Source of the DNA: Megamerina dolium
Lineage: Eukaryota; Arthropoda; Insecta; Diptera; Megamerinidae
DNA: 64,000 nt
Direction: 5' to 3'
Assembly: GCA_963854835.1 (NCBI GenBank)
Contig: OY978527.1
Location: forward strand, 17,493,584-17,557,583
The position numbers and the translations under genes are program-made. This document shows positions 32,646-43,241 of the stretch, in pieces. Position 1 is the stretch's first letter. Every line of letters starts with the position of its first letter. Under the pieces are notes generated by a model. That model was not told the origin of the DNA. It searched no databases and worked only from the letters and a program-made list of their open reading frames with translations.

Positions 32646-33104
32646 CGAGCAGCTGTTAATCAACATTGTCTTGAAGAAACTCTCCAGACGAAGTAAGATA
32701 AGGCACTGCCGCTCGGTAGGATGCTTTCTGTCGAGCATTCCATTTTTTTTTGCCTCAAGAAACCTCTCTGCAAAAAAGGGTGTAATTGCTGATTTGACAT
32801 CCTTGCCTACACATTCGTTCTAGCGGATCTGTAGCGTTCTGATCGAAGGAGTTCGAGTGCATACGCTTCATGTGTACACCCAGAAGGTTTTCGTTGTGGA
32901 GGAGCTGTCTCAGATTCGGCAGACGTTATTTAGTTAGTCGCCAAAAGAACAATTTGCTATATCGCTTACCGCATATACCATACTTCAGAACTTATAACTT
33001 AAATTGTTCAATCGATTGTAAAAAAAACTTTAATGAATATTTAGCAACAGAATATTGAAAAAACGAATTTGTTAATTATTTTCAACGCAATGGTAGGTAG
33101 TACT
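32646..33104. other. Unidentified stretch
   Basis: No supported feature. The small plus frame at 32870-33058 is motif-free. Confidence 0.4.
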
Positions 33105-33445
33105 TTATACATGGGTTTGATGGACATGTGAGTCACCTGCTCGATAATTTGAGCATTAGTACGGCACTGAATTCGTTACACCAATGCGCAGTGGAGGCGG
33201 CCATTGAGAGACATACTCATAATATTATACTGGGTCCTAGATCCGCTTGAGCCACTTTGGTTCAACTAAGGTCTGGGTGGAGCAACTATCTGAATTGCTA
33301 TATGCACCGCCTGGCTGATACAATTCCAGACCGATGCCCGCGGTACCAGCAAAGTCCGACCGACACCCGTCATCTTTTCACCAGCCCCAGAAGGCTTACC
33401 AGACTGGCCCCTTCCGCACTTTGAACGCACCCTATGGAGGCTGCC
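33105..33445 (+). pseudogene. LINE C-terminal scrap, second subfamily
   Basis: The plus strand reads CAVEAAIERHTHNIILGPRS, a stop, ATLVQLRSGWSNYLNCYMHR, LADTIPDRCPRYQQSPTDTR and HLFTSPRRLTRLAPSAL. It parallels LAQLRSGWSHMLAHYRARL...DICPHCNIGPHTVEHLF of the LINE at 30.8-31.5 kb, but with different wording. The second zinc-knuckle Cys is lost (CPRY). Short and dead. Confidence 0.7.
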
Positions 33446-33928
33446 GTTTTTTTTTGAGCTGGTGGATGTAGATAATTAATTCAACTAACTAGCATGCATT
33501 CGTGATTCGTGATTATGAAACTATTTTATGTTACAACAACAACAACATAAAAGTAGAAATCATTCGATACAAGAAGTTCATACCATTAAAATGCATATTT
33601 TACTGCAAATTTCATTTGTGTACCCACCTTCCTTCAATCAATTCTCCATATGTCAATGTAAATCAGCTGTTTATATCATTTTACAAATGCAACGTTGCAA
33701 CATTTCCATTATAGGTAACGGCAAAAATAAAAAAATATATAAAAATAAAAAGATAATACATAACAAAAAAAAAAGCTTAATTAATTACTCTCTTTCTTGC
33801 TCTCACATACATATGAGTTTTGGCAAATTTTCAAAACAAAAATAATGCTAGCTAAATAAATTCAGCCTTAATTTCTTTGATATTATTACAACATACATAC
33901 CTACTTCTTCTGAACGTACATGCATGTA
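33446..33928. other. Non-coding AT-rich spacer
   Basis: CAACAACA and poly-A-rich DNA up to the second Tc1 copy. No feature. Confidence 0.5.
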
Positions 33929-35579
33929 CAGTGGCTCACAGCTTATTTCGTACAGTGTATATATTTTTATGTACATGGCTGTAACATCGAAACTAAAAAA
34001 CTTATCGATAAGTTTTGAATGTAGATGTCTGTGTATGTGTTTAGTAAACCTAATAAGAAAACGGGGAACCCCAAAAATTTTTCTTTTTGTTATGCAAGAG
34101 AGAAAAACTATTGATCAGCTGATTTTCAGCTCACATCTTATTTCGTACACAAACTTCAATGTAAGTAAGTTTCATTCTGCCGCGCAGTTACAAAGTTTTT
34201 TTGAATTGTATGAGTTTTTGGACCTTTTTAACTATTATAACAATTTTTATTATTATTATTTTAAATAGTTAAAGTGCTGTAAATTAAACATTTAGCTTTA
34301 TGGGTCATCGTACAACGATGGAACAGCGTAAACTGGTAATTAACCATTTTAGGAAAGGTCAGAGTGTGCGAAAAATTGCTGAAATGACAAATTTAAGTGC
34401 CTCAACTGTCCAATACATCATTCAACGCTTCGTTCGCGAAAATCGGTTGGAGAACAAGGGCAGAGAAGCACCTAATAAGATTTTCAACGCATCAGACGAG
34501 CGTTATATTGTACGAAAAATTAAGAAAAATCCAAAGTTATCCGCTCCGAAGTTGGCTGCAGAGGTTCAGCGTGAAATAGGAAAATCATCCAGTGCTGAAA
34601 CTGTCCGACGTGTGCTGCGCAATCATGACTTGAACGGTCGAGTAGCCCGAAAGAAACCATTCATTTCGAAAATGAATATACAACGCCGACTTGACTTCGC
34701 CAAAGAGCATATTATTAATACTCCTGCGTTCTGGAATACCGTTATTTTCGCGGATGAGTCTAAGTTTAATATTTTTGGCTCGGACGGAATGTCATATGTT
34801 TGGCGTAAAGCTAATACCGAGCTAAACAAGGAGAACCTTAAGCCCACAGTGAAGCATGGTGGCGGTAGCGTGATGGTTTGGGCCTGTATGTCAGCAGCCG
34901 GAGTAGGTGAATTGGTTTTTATTAAGGGAACAATGGACAAAATGAAGTACCTCGAGATTCTGAAAAACAATTTACTTCAAAGTGCAGACAAACTGGGTTT
35001 GCGGGAAGAATTTCGGTATTACCAAGATAATGACCCAAAACATAAATCTGGGATTGTGCAATCTTGGCTTATTTGAACTGCTCACACTTGATGTCTCCAC
35101 CACCACAGTCACCTGACATGAATGTGATTGAAAATCTTTAGTCTATTTTGGACAATAAAATAAGAACACACAAGATTTCTAATAAGCAAGACCTAAAGAA
35201 GGTACTGATGGAGGAATGGAAAAAAATCACACCAGACATCACTCAAAAATTGGTGGATTCAATGCCAAGTAGACTCCAGGCTGTCATTAACGCTAAGGGA
35301 TGTCATACTAAATATTAAAATCAACTTACTTTGTTTTTAGTTTGAACTTAAAGAGACTGTACGAAATAAGCTGTGACATGAATTTTCCTATTTTTTTCTT
35401 ATTTTATTTTTTTATAGTGTCAAACACTAAAATTTTGAAAAAGTAAATTTTGGAAAATAAAAAACAAACCTTCCTTTCAAAAATGGCATTTATATTTTGT
35501 TCAAATTTTTGCTATATTAGGAATTACGACTGCAGCAATTTTTAAACTGTCACTGTACGAAATAAGCTGGGAGCCACTG
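33929..35579 (+). mobile_element. Tc1-type DNA transposon, terminally complete, copy 2
   Basis: 1651 bp, the same length as copy 1, bounded by TA (33927-33928 and 35580-35581) with the same termini and internal direct repeats. Reading both side by side I noticed only one difference: G at 21058 versus A at 34924, changing Glu to Lys in the transposase. The offset between copies is a constant 13866 bp. Surrounding DNA differs, so these are two insertions rather than one segmental duplication. Confidence 0.95.
34300..35318 (+). pseudogene. Tc1-type (DD34E) transposase with one frameshift and one stop, copy 2
   Basis: Identical in structure to copy 1: 258 open codons with Asp152 and Asp243, the frame lost at 35074, the Glu motif (MNVIEN) recovered in another frame at about 35118-35132, and TAG at 35139-35141. 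A single residue differs (FIKGTMDK here, FIEGTMDK in copy 1). Sharing both disabling changes means the ancestor that spread was already inactive. Confidence 0.92.
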
Positions 35580-35581
35580 TA

Positions 35582-36839
35582 TGTATACCTACCTACACTA
35601 AATAAAAAAAAAGTGAAACATATATGTAAATACTTAAGCATAGCCGCAATAACATACCGTTGTCATTGTATTACCCCGCCACAGGCCCATCCAACCGAAC
35701 AACCATCCATTATATTCCACTACACTGAGCTAAACATATACTTACATATATGTATACAATATATATAACTACTTATGTACTGTTTAGTATTGAAGAAGAA
35801 GAGAAATAAAGAGAAATATCCTAAAACGTGTAGCAACGAGAAACAAAAAGTAGGTATCGACCGACGACCAAATACATCCCAAGCAAATGTATATATACTT
35901 AGTATATATACATACATATACACATATGCACACGTGAAAAGAAAAAATTAAAATAAATTATCAAAACTCGACAGCATGAAGGAAAAACAACAACAACAAT
36001 ATGAGTACAGAATAAAATTGAAAAGAAGAAGTACTACGAACAGCAACTACAGTACATATGTATGCATATGTACATATATCGACGGAAAATGTCTGCGCAT
36101 GTGTGTATGTATACATACACACGAAACATATATGTAGATTCGCTTTGAGTCTGCATAAAAAATAAATAAATAAAAAGAAGAACAAGACTCACATAATATA
36201 TTGCAAATATAACAAAAAAGAAGCAACAACAAAAACAACGAGTATAAATAAAACATTCACACAACAGAGCTAAATGCAAAAGCAAATACACACCAAGTAG
36301 AGTATATTTACGTACATACGTATGGTGGTTAAACATTCCAACATGGGGTTCATGGCGTCGGATGGTAATCATCATCCTCATAATGATGACGATGATGATG
36401 ATGATGATGATGATGAAGCAAAAAAAATCATAATAATATAAATAATAATATTATAATAACAACAAACAAGTTATACAGGGCAACACACACAAAAATACAA
36501 CACTGAAGCCATATACAGAAAAAATATATATATACATATATATACGTACATATGTATGTACATAATAATAATAATAATAAAGGCAATAACAATCGTTGTA
36601 CAGTGATTCGTTCTATATGAAAATATTAGCAAATATATTGTCAGACCAGACATTTTAATGAATTTGGTAATTTTGAAAAGGTCAGGCACAGTGAAAGGTA
36701 ACTTATAGGAATATGATGTAAACTATTTTCGATTAGATTAATCGCATGGCAGAGAATTTTAAAAGCAACGGCAACCAGGTAACATATGTTCAGAGTTCAT
36801 CATGTCAATGTAGACAGCGTCACGACAAAAATTTGAATT
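35582..36839. repeat. Microsatellite-rich non-coding DNA
   Basis: Many ATACATATG-type runs, (GAT)n at about 36384-36417, and ATA/AAT runs at about 36425-36460 and 36562-36580. Minus-strand frames here are poly-Leu/Tyr/Cys low complexity and are not genes. Confidence 0.75.
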
Positions 36840-37265
36840 TCATTGGAGGATTCCACAATTACTACCGACAGCACTCAAGTACAACAATTGAGCAGTGTTT
36901 ATCGTGAGCACCTGCCATGATGGTGTGTATCAATTTGAAGCGTTGATAAACGCCCCGTAGGATTGGAAAATCGGATACCAACCTCCAGGTTCCTACAGTG
37001 CCAATTAGAGCACGTTGAAAGGACGTACGAATAGCCCACGCCTTTAAAGTGGAATACTCTACCCGTGTGTTCTTTGGGTTACCACAACCACAACGAAAAC
37101 CTCCCCAAAGGTCCTTTCCCAACGATCAGGTTGAAGGGATTCCAAACTGATCACCCGTGAAACCAAGTCTTTCGGTAACACCTCGTAGCCGAAGCTACTA
37201 CCAGTTTCAGCCCCATTCGGCTCCGGACTGGCGGCCGGGAAACACTCACGTACAGTCATCCGACT
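36840..37265 (-). repeat. Unidentified element-like segment
   Basis: Higher GC than its surroundings, with two partly overlapping minus frames (SFGYEVLPKDLVSRVISLES, QPDRWERTFG, then NTRVEYSTLKAWAIRTSFQR). No domain is recognised. It adjoins the 3' end of an old RTE copy. Possibly the 5' part of a LINE or an LTR-element segment. Confidence 0.35.
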
Positions 37266-37878
37266 ATATTACTGGCTAACTTACATATATATATATGGCC
37301 ATCGCAACTGAAAGTCAGTCTTGTCTGAATCTAATATGCTTCGCCAGCCGTCTGTTTTTCGCTCGTTGGCTCCCATTAGAAATTTCAAGCGGGTTTTTGA
37401 TGCACTTTATTATATCAATATCGGCATTCAGCTTATACAGCATCTCCTATCTGAAGTGGCCATACGTAGGGACAGGCATGATTACCGACTTGTAGAGTGT
37501 GGTTTTCGTCTTTTGAGAAAGGGTTCGACTTCTTAATTGCTTACTTAATACAATTAAGTTGCCCAAGTTGCCAAAAGTGATCCTTCGTAATATCTTCCGT
37601 CACTACTGGTTTGAAGGTAGACCAAGTCATTTACTACTTCGAAACCGTGACTGTTTGTCAAAAATGACTGGACTCTTGATGTGTTGATGCGTTTATCATA
37701 AGACTCACTCGACTCGGTATTTCTTTCAATTCAAAGAACGGTGTATTGAGTGCTCGCGTGTTCATGCCGATTATATCAAAATCAGCGGTATGCACCAACT
37801 GCATTACGTTGAAAATAGTGTCGCTATGGTGTAGATCAACAGTTCGTATTATTTTCTCCACATGTTATATTAGGTCAT

Positions 37879-38676
37879 AATCGGCATGAACACGCGAGCA
37901 GTCAGTGCAGCATTCTCAGAGTTGGAAAGAGAGTCGCGTCGGATGGGTCTCACGGTGAACGAGGGCAAGACGAAGTATCTAGTGTCAACAAACAAAGAGT
38001 CCCGGCGTCTTGGACAGCACGTCACTGTTGACAAATACGCTTTTGAAGTAGTAAGGGACTTTGTTTATCTTGGAACCAGCATTAACAGCAGTAATGGCGT
38101 CAGCTTGGAGATCATGCGTAGGATAACTCTTGCTAACAGGTGTTACTTTGGGCTGAGTAAGCAATTGAGAAGTCGAGCCCTCTCTCGAAGAACGAAAATT
38201 ACACTCTACAAGTCTCTCATCATGCCTGTCGTAACATATGGCGCTGAAGCCTGGACAATTTCCACCTCGGATGAGCGAATGCTTGGAGTTTTCGAGACAA
38301 AAGTCCTACGCAAGATCTTTGGACCTATTTGCGTTGGTGGCGAGTACCGAATAAGGTACAACCATGAGCTGTACGAGCTGTATGCCGATATTGACATAGT
38401 AAAGCGCATCAAAATCCAGCGGCTGCGCTGGCTAGGTCATGTCGAACGAATGGAAGAACACGCTCCAGCTAAGAAGGTGTTATATTCGGAACCCGCTGGA
38501 GGACGGCGCAGAAGAGGAAGACCAAACCTCCGGCGGAAAGACCAAGTACTGGAGAACCTGACGGCACTTGGAATTTCTAACTGGCGCCAGCTAGCGAAGA
38601 ACAGAGATGGCTGGCGAAGTATGTTATTTTCGCCCTAAATCGATATTCGGTTGTTATGGCCACATAAGAAGAAGAA
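37879..38676 (+). mobile_element. Young 5'-truncated RTE-type LINE with 15-bp TSD
   Basis: Bounded by the perfect 15-bp repeat GTTATATTAGGTCAT (37864-37878 and 38677-38691). The 5' end is truncated just after the RT catalytic motif. The 3' end is GGTTGTTATGGCCACATAAG followed by AAG repeats, the short-repeat tail typical of RTE elements. The copy at 43.2 kb ends in TAAG repeats after the same GGCCACATAAG. Confidence 0.9.
37886..38638 (+). pseudogene. RTE-type RT C-terminal half, 250 codons, frame intact
   Basis: Starts at MNTRAVSAAFSELERESRRM, just downstream of where YADDIDIIG would be. Then GLTVNEGKTKYLVSTNKESR, the thumb VVRDFVYLGTSINSSNGVSL, LYKSLIMPVVTYGAEAWTIS, VLRKIFGPICVGGEYRIRYN, QRLRWLGHVERME, GGRRRRGRPNLRRKDQVLEN and a stop at 38636. 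These are the RTE C-terminal signatures. The lack of stops in this fragment, with the perfect TSD, points to a recent insertion. It cannot act alone because the endonuclease and catalytic RT are absent. Confidence 0.9.
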
Positions 38677-38691
38677 GTTATATTAGGTCAT

Positions 38692-38858
38692 TATGGCTGT
38701 CTTCTATGTTGTGTGTTAAATTTTCACAATATAAGAGGGAACCTACTTATATTAACCATTTCCGAAAGGCTGAACCCTTATGGCACCACTTTTCCTGAAC
38801 TTCTGGTCATCCAGGGAGACTATGAGCTACGGCTCAGAGGGCCAACGCACAAAGAATT
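38692..38858 (-). mobile_element. tRNA-derived SINE remnant between RTE pieces
   Basis: GTTGTGTGTTAAATTTTCAC, GAGGGAACCTACTTATATTA, CATTTCCGAAAGGCTGAACC, a CACTTTTCCTGAACTTCTG block and GAGCTACGGCTCAGAGGGCC follow the order of the SINE body. It is divergent and internally deleted. The young RTE inserted in its 3' part (TATTAGGTCATTATGG resembles the SINE's GGGCTCATTGG). Confidence 0.6.
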
Positions 38859-39199
38859 TTATCCATAAGAAATCACATAATAACGAAAATTCTTGTCTGA
38901 AACCTTGTTCGGTATTAAACGAGAGGAGATGCCCTTCTGCAACAACAACAACAAAGGACACTTATTAAACGGCAATTCGTGGAAATAGGGGGGTCTCCTT
39001 TTTTGGTGGCCAGGAAGAGAACCCAGAGAATCCAATCACCGAGCATTCTATCGTCCCATCATATTCTACTTATGAACTGGTTCATGCTCGCAAACAGTTC
39101 ATCACCTTCGATCTGAAACAATTCTGCACGCAATTCTGCATCGACCACCATTAGAACCAAACCTTTCATTGTTGAATCGGAATCATACATAGGTCTGGT

Positions 39200-39655
39200 G
39201 GAAAAAAATGTTTCAAACCACATTGTCAAAATTAGCAGAGTCTCAATAAACCAAACAGCCATACCACAAAAGGCAGTAAAGTACCGTTATCCGACCATCA
39301 TGAGAAACGTTCCGTTGTTTAAGCGAAGTTCTACCTTTATTGGCTGAATTAAATTTTTCGATATTCTTTTAAAACGAAACCTTGCGGAGAATACCTTTTA
39401 AATATTTTTCAACCAAATCCTCAAAATTAGCAGAGTTTCAATAAGCCAAACAATCATACCACAGACGACACTCAAGTACCGTCATCCGACCTTCATGAGA
39501 ACAAAAACCTTGTAAAACGAAGCCTTGCGAAGTAGCAGCGCTTCAATATGCTTCTCATCTTTACTGCGTGAGAAACCAGTAAATATTTTTCATAATCAGT
39601 AGAGCTTCAATGCACCAAAAAGTCATACCACAACAGCAAAGCTTCTCAAAATAAA
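39200..39655. repeat. Diverged tandem repeat, about 175-195-bp unit, about 2.4 copies
   Basis: TCAAAATTAGCAGAGTCTCA at 39226 recurs as TCAAAATTAGCAGAGTTTCA at 39421 and as AATCAGTAGAGCTTCA near 39595. Each is followed by CCAAACA/CCAAAAA, GTCATACCACA-like words and, in units 1 and 2, GTACCGTTATCCGACC or GTACCGTCATCCGACC. Non-coding. Confidence 0.75.
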
Positions 39656-40002
39656 CATTTTTCTTGAATTTTTTTTTTTTTTGCTAATTTTCTTGGAATC
39701 TCATTTTTCCAGATGATGCTCAAGCTGGATTTCCAACAAATCCCAAATATCATCTAATTGAGACCTGTTTAATCTCAAACTGTTCAAAAAGCTTATCTCT
39801 CATCTCAATGGTGTAGAAACTTCTAAATTGAAAAAATAAAAATAAAATTTCTTGGTGAAATTCATTTTACTTCACTATATATAACCTCAGTTACGTCAAA
39901 AATTATTCCATTCTGTTCAAAATTAGCTTCTGTCAATTTTCATGCGGTCCTTTTTTCCTTACCCGGCGTCTGGACAAGCAATGCCCACCACTAGAATATT
40001 GC

Positions 40003-40099
40003 ACTTCCCAAGAATGAACGGGTCTACGTCCCGGAAGCACTCGACCACATGGTCGAGAACAAAACAAAGCATTTCCGTATTCTTGCTGCTGCAACAACA
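40003..40099 (+). mobile_element. 97-bp micro-LINE with 13-bp TSD
   Basis: Flanked by the perfect 13-bp repeat ACTAGAATATTGC (39990-40002 and 40100-40112). It contains AACGGGTCTACGTCCCGGAA and GCACTCGACC, the extreme 5' end of the LINE at 23954, joined to GCATTTCCGTATTCTTGCTG and CTGCAACAACA, that LINE's extreme 3' end. All protein-coding sequence is missing. It is a terminally complete, maximally deleted derivative. Confidence 0.85.
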
Positions 40100-40112
40100 A
40101 CTAGAATATTGC

Positions 40113-40639
40113 CATCCTTTTCAATGAAATTTGGAATTCCTAATGGAACAAGAAGATGAGGATGGATTCATGCGAATTTAGCACCCTAAAAACAAGATTG
40201 CCAACGTATAGTATTCCATTTTTACCTACTCTTTGTATAGGGTCGAATCACTGTGCGTATATACATACATAACCAAATACAATATTAACGTACCCTGTTT
40301 TATATTTATAAGAACGACGACAAAATGATAGTACGAGAGAGGTAAAAGGTAAGTGAAGCAAAAAAACAACAATAATTACATATATACTGGTATGTATGAA
40401 TGTATGTATACTCGTGTTAAATGAACAAATAGTAGCATCCGCAGCAGCACAGTACGGCGAAATACCGCATAGCGAACAAAATTTCTTATTCACCTCAAAA
40501 TACAAAAACCAACACACACACACACATCAAATCAGTGTTGTGACTGCCGAAAAATTTTTAATTTAAATTTTAATTATTAAAAATTCTAAGCTTCAAATAT
40601 ATATCGAACCCCTAAAGTTTTTTCCTAGAATTCTTTTTC
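40113..40639. other. Non-coding AT-rich stretch
   Basis: Includes an ACACACACAC run near 40512-40525. No gene. Confidence 0.5.
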
Positions 40640-41165
40640 TGAATTTTCTGATTACCTAACCAAACGAGGAGCAGACATGCCCTTAGTCCTGACAGTCCTG
40701 ACCCCCCTATGGATTTACAAAAAGTCACACAAACAATGCTATCGCAAAATGGGCGGAAAAGAAATTTGCCGATCACTGGCTTAACTGCGGCAAGCAAATC
40801 AATTGCAATTCCAGCTAAGGGAATATCGGATAGCTACAAATTCTATCTAGTTAATTCACAGGCCAGTACAGCCTGAGGTATAACCCATCTAAGTTGCGTT
40901 ACTCGTTACAGACTCTGATGTCTGTAGATTCTGTAAAATGAACATTGAAAGTTCAGAGCATATTCTCTGCGAATATCCGAAACTTGGCAGACAAAGACTT
41001 AACCGTTTAGGTACCATTGTAATGCCTCCATGTAAACTCTGAAACTTTAAACCTCAGATAGTGCTTAAATTCATAAAGGGCCTAAATCTAGTGTGTTAAA
41101 ACATTAGGCCTTGCACAATAGATCTGATTTGATCACGGTGCATCTTGGCCTCTAATAATAAAAAA
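40640..41165 (+). pseudogene. LOA/R1-type LINE 3' end with zinc-knuckle remnant
   Basis: The plus strand reads AASKSIAIPAKGISDSYKFY (late RNase H/linker), then VCRFCKMNIESSEHILCEYP and KLGRQRLNRLGTI, the C-x2-C...H-x3-C knuckle with the last Cys-Pro as EYP. It ends FIKGLNLVC, a stop, and a non-coding tail with AATAATAAAAAAAATAAAAT. Frame changes occur upstream. It is a different subfamily from the copy at 14.7 kb. Confidence 0.7.
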
Positions 41166-41187
41166 AATAAAATAAATTAATAAATAC

Positions 41188-41459
41188 ATATATGGCACTT
41201 AAAGCCCTAAAGGGCTCTTTGGCGGAGTTTCTCATCCATTACTGTTGTGCGCGGACAGTATTAAAATGGACTTACTTATCTTACCAGGTTACAAACGGCA
41301 GAACCCTTGTGACATCACTTTTTCTGAGCTTTAGCACAGAGTTCTTTTAGTAACTTTTTCATGGCCGACTGGTGGGTACCGTTCGAAAAAAATCTTTTCG
41401 ATATTAAGATGTGCTTCAACCGGCGATTGAACATACTAACCACTGAGCTACGGCACCCA
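41188..41459 (-). mobile_element. tRNA-derived SINE copy with internal deletions
   Basis: Ends ATATGGCACTTAAAGCCC (3' end on minus) and CACTGAGCTACGGCACC (A-box region). The body is shortened at about 41365 (ATGGCCGACTGGTGGGTACC) and in the B-box region at about 41420. Confidence 0.85.
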
Positions 41460-42835
41460 AATAGGCAAAATGGGTAATGATATTTAAAACCAAAATTTTG
41501 CACTTCCACGTACCTACCACCATTCGCCTAGATAAAAGTAATACGCAACACATTTTTTTTTTTTGGAACATACTAATATATATCCTCGTATATACCTCTA
41601 TGTATTATATCTATCTATGTATGTAAATGAAAGCAGACGAACAACAAACTAACAATCGGTCGAACAAATCAAATAGTTAGTCGGTCAGACTGTCAGTAGT
41701 CAGTCGTTCAAACGAACCAATGAACGAATTACCAAAATGATTGTGCAAACGACATGTAGATTTCGATGAAGAATGAACGAACAGAGAAAAACTATGTTGC
41801 CATATAATGTAAAAAAATTAAATAGTATGTAGTAGGAAATCGGCTTTTTTCAACTTTTTCTGTTGCAGTGATGAAAATAATATTTGATGCTAACCTAATT
41901 TAGGCGGTTCAAAATGCTCAATGTCAGAATTTTGAAAGTTTCAAATGAAATCTATGTAGTATAATTTCATAATTTATAATTTTGAATGATACACAGAGTC
42001 TTCGGAGCAATAAGGAAAGCAAACCGAAAACGACGGATTATTCTCGATCATGACATGCAAAAGGCAGTGTTGGCCTAAGGTGTAGTTTGCCGATAGAAAT
42101 TTAAGAAATCAACGTTGAGGATGACTGACTTTGCTTTTACGACAATATGTTCAGCCTTCAAAAGTATAGTTCTGAATAGTGACTAAGACGAGAAGACTTT
42201 TCTCGCTTGCTGATAGTATTGGTGTTGCGACTTTCCATCGATGGACCACAATAGCCATTTACAAACCCAAAATATTTTTATAATTCAGAGAACTTGTTAC
42301 TCGCTTATTCAGCAAAACGTTTTTATTGGTATAGTAAACCAAATGATATTGTTTGTTATCTGAGATATTTCCTTCTTTCTTAACGTTAATAGTAAATGTT
42401 AATAAATTCGTTGGTTTTCTTAATTATTATAAGCTCTTCTTGTACATATTTTTTAGACAAAAATTGACGATATATCCAGAATATTAAAAAAAGGTCAATC
42501 GAACACGTGCGCCCCATTTTTGATGATTTGCATCAGGAGAAAGATTCCAATTGGCAACGATAGTTTTTGCAGATATTTGAATCAGAAGATCAAGAATTGA
42601 AATATTTTCATTCATTCTCAATTCAATAATTCTAACCAATATGGCAGCACTTATACACTATCCCAAATGATGAACTGTGGCATGAAGTTGGAACGAGAAG
42701 GAACACATCCGATATACAGACACAGTAAAGATGAGGAAAGGGAACAAAATAAACAAAAAAGAAGAAAAGATAAACGAATGATAATAAATAAATAAAAGCA
42801 AACAATCATACAAGCATGTGTTTATGTATATAAAC
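41460..42835. other. Non-coding AT-rich DNA
   Basis: GTCGGTCAGAC/CAGTCGTTC-type words near 41660-41720, otherwise nothing recognised on either strand. Confidence 0.45.
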
Positions 42836-43241
42836 TAGACTGCTGCGCAAGACAATTCGATTTTCTTTGCACACAGTGTGATTCGTGAAACTGACGATGT
42901 TTGCTTTGATTCGGTTCAGCATTCGATCAACATTCAGTCAACAACAAATGTTTTCAACATAGGCAAGCAATGAAGTACGCTCTTTTCTTTTCAAGTATTA
43001 ACTGAATGTCTTGTTTTTATTTTGAATTGCCTTTCGAATCATAAGAGAGTCAACAGTAATGACAAAGCAAAATGTCAAAAATCAATCGAATGTCTCGGTT
43101 CATTGATGATGCTATATTTGACGTTTTGCTTTGTTCCTTTTTTTACTCAAAGAATTTACGTACTTTAGCATAACATATGTAACATATACATACATATGTA
43201 TATGTACATATGAAATATAAATATATGACATGTACAATATG

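Larger units (their letters stand above)
37275..39140 (-). pseudogene. Old RTE-type LINE copy, interrupted by a SINE and a younger RTE
   Basis: Three pieces of one minus-strand RTE can be aligned with the better copy at 43.2-44.7 kb. The first is 37285-37860: C terminus back to the YADD neighbourhood, with GTGCTCGCGTGTTCATGCCG at about 37750. The second is 38860-38945: ATTTTATCCATAAGAAATCA, CTTGTCTGAAACCTTGTTCG. The third is 38967-39140: GGGGGTCTCCTTTTTTGG, ATCACCTTCGATCTGAAACA. The join between pieces two and three lacks about 330 bp of RT. Highly mutated. Between pieces one and two lie the SINE remnant and the plus-strand RTE. Confidence 0.7.

Noticed and set aside
20063..35579. Segmental duplication explaining the two Tc1 copies
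   Set aside because: Identity stops at the TA on both sides of each copy and the flanks differ.
35961..36381. Minus-strand frames with predicted membrane-like Leu/Phe runs
   Set aside because: They are translations of CAA/AAG microsatellites.
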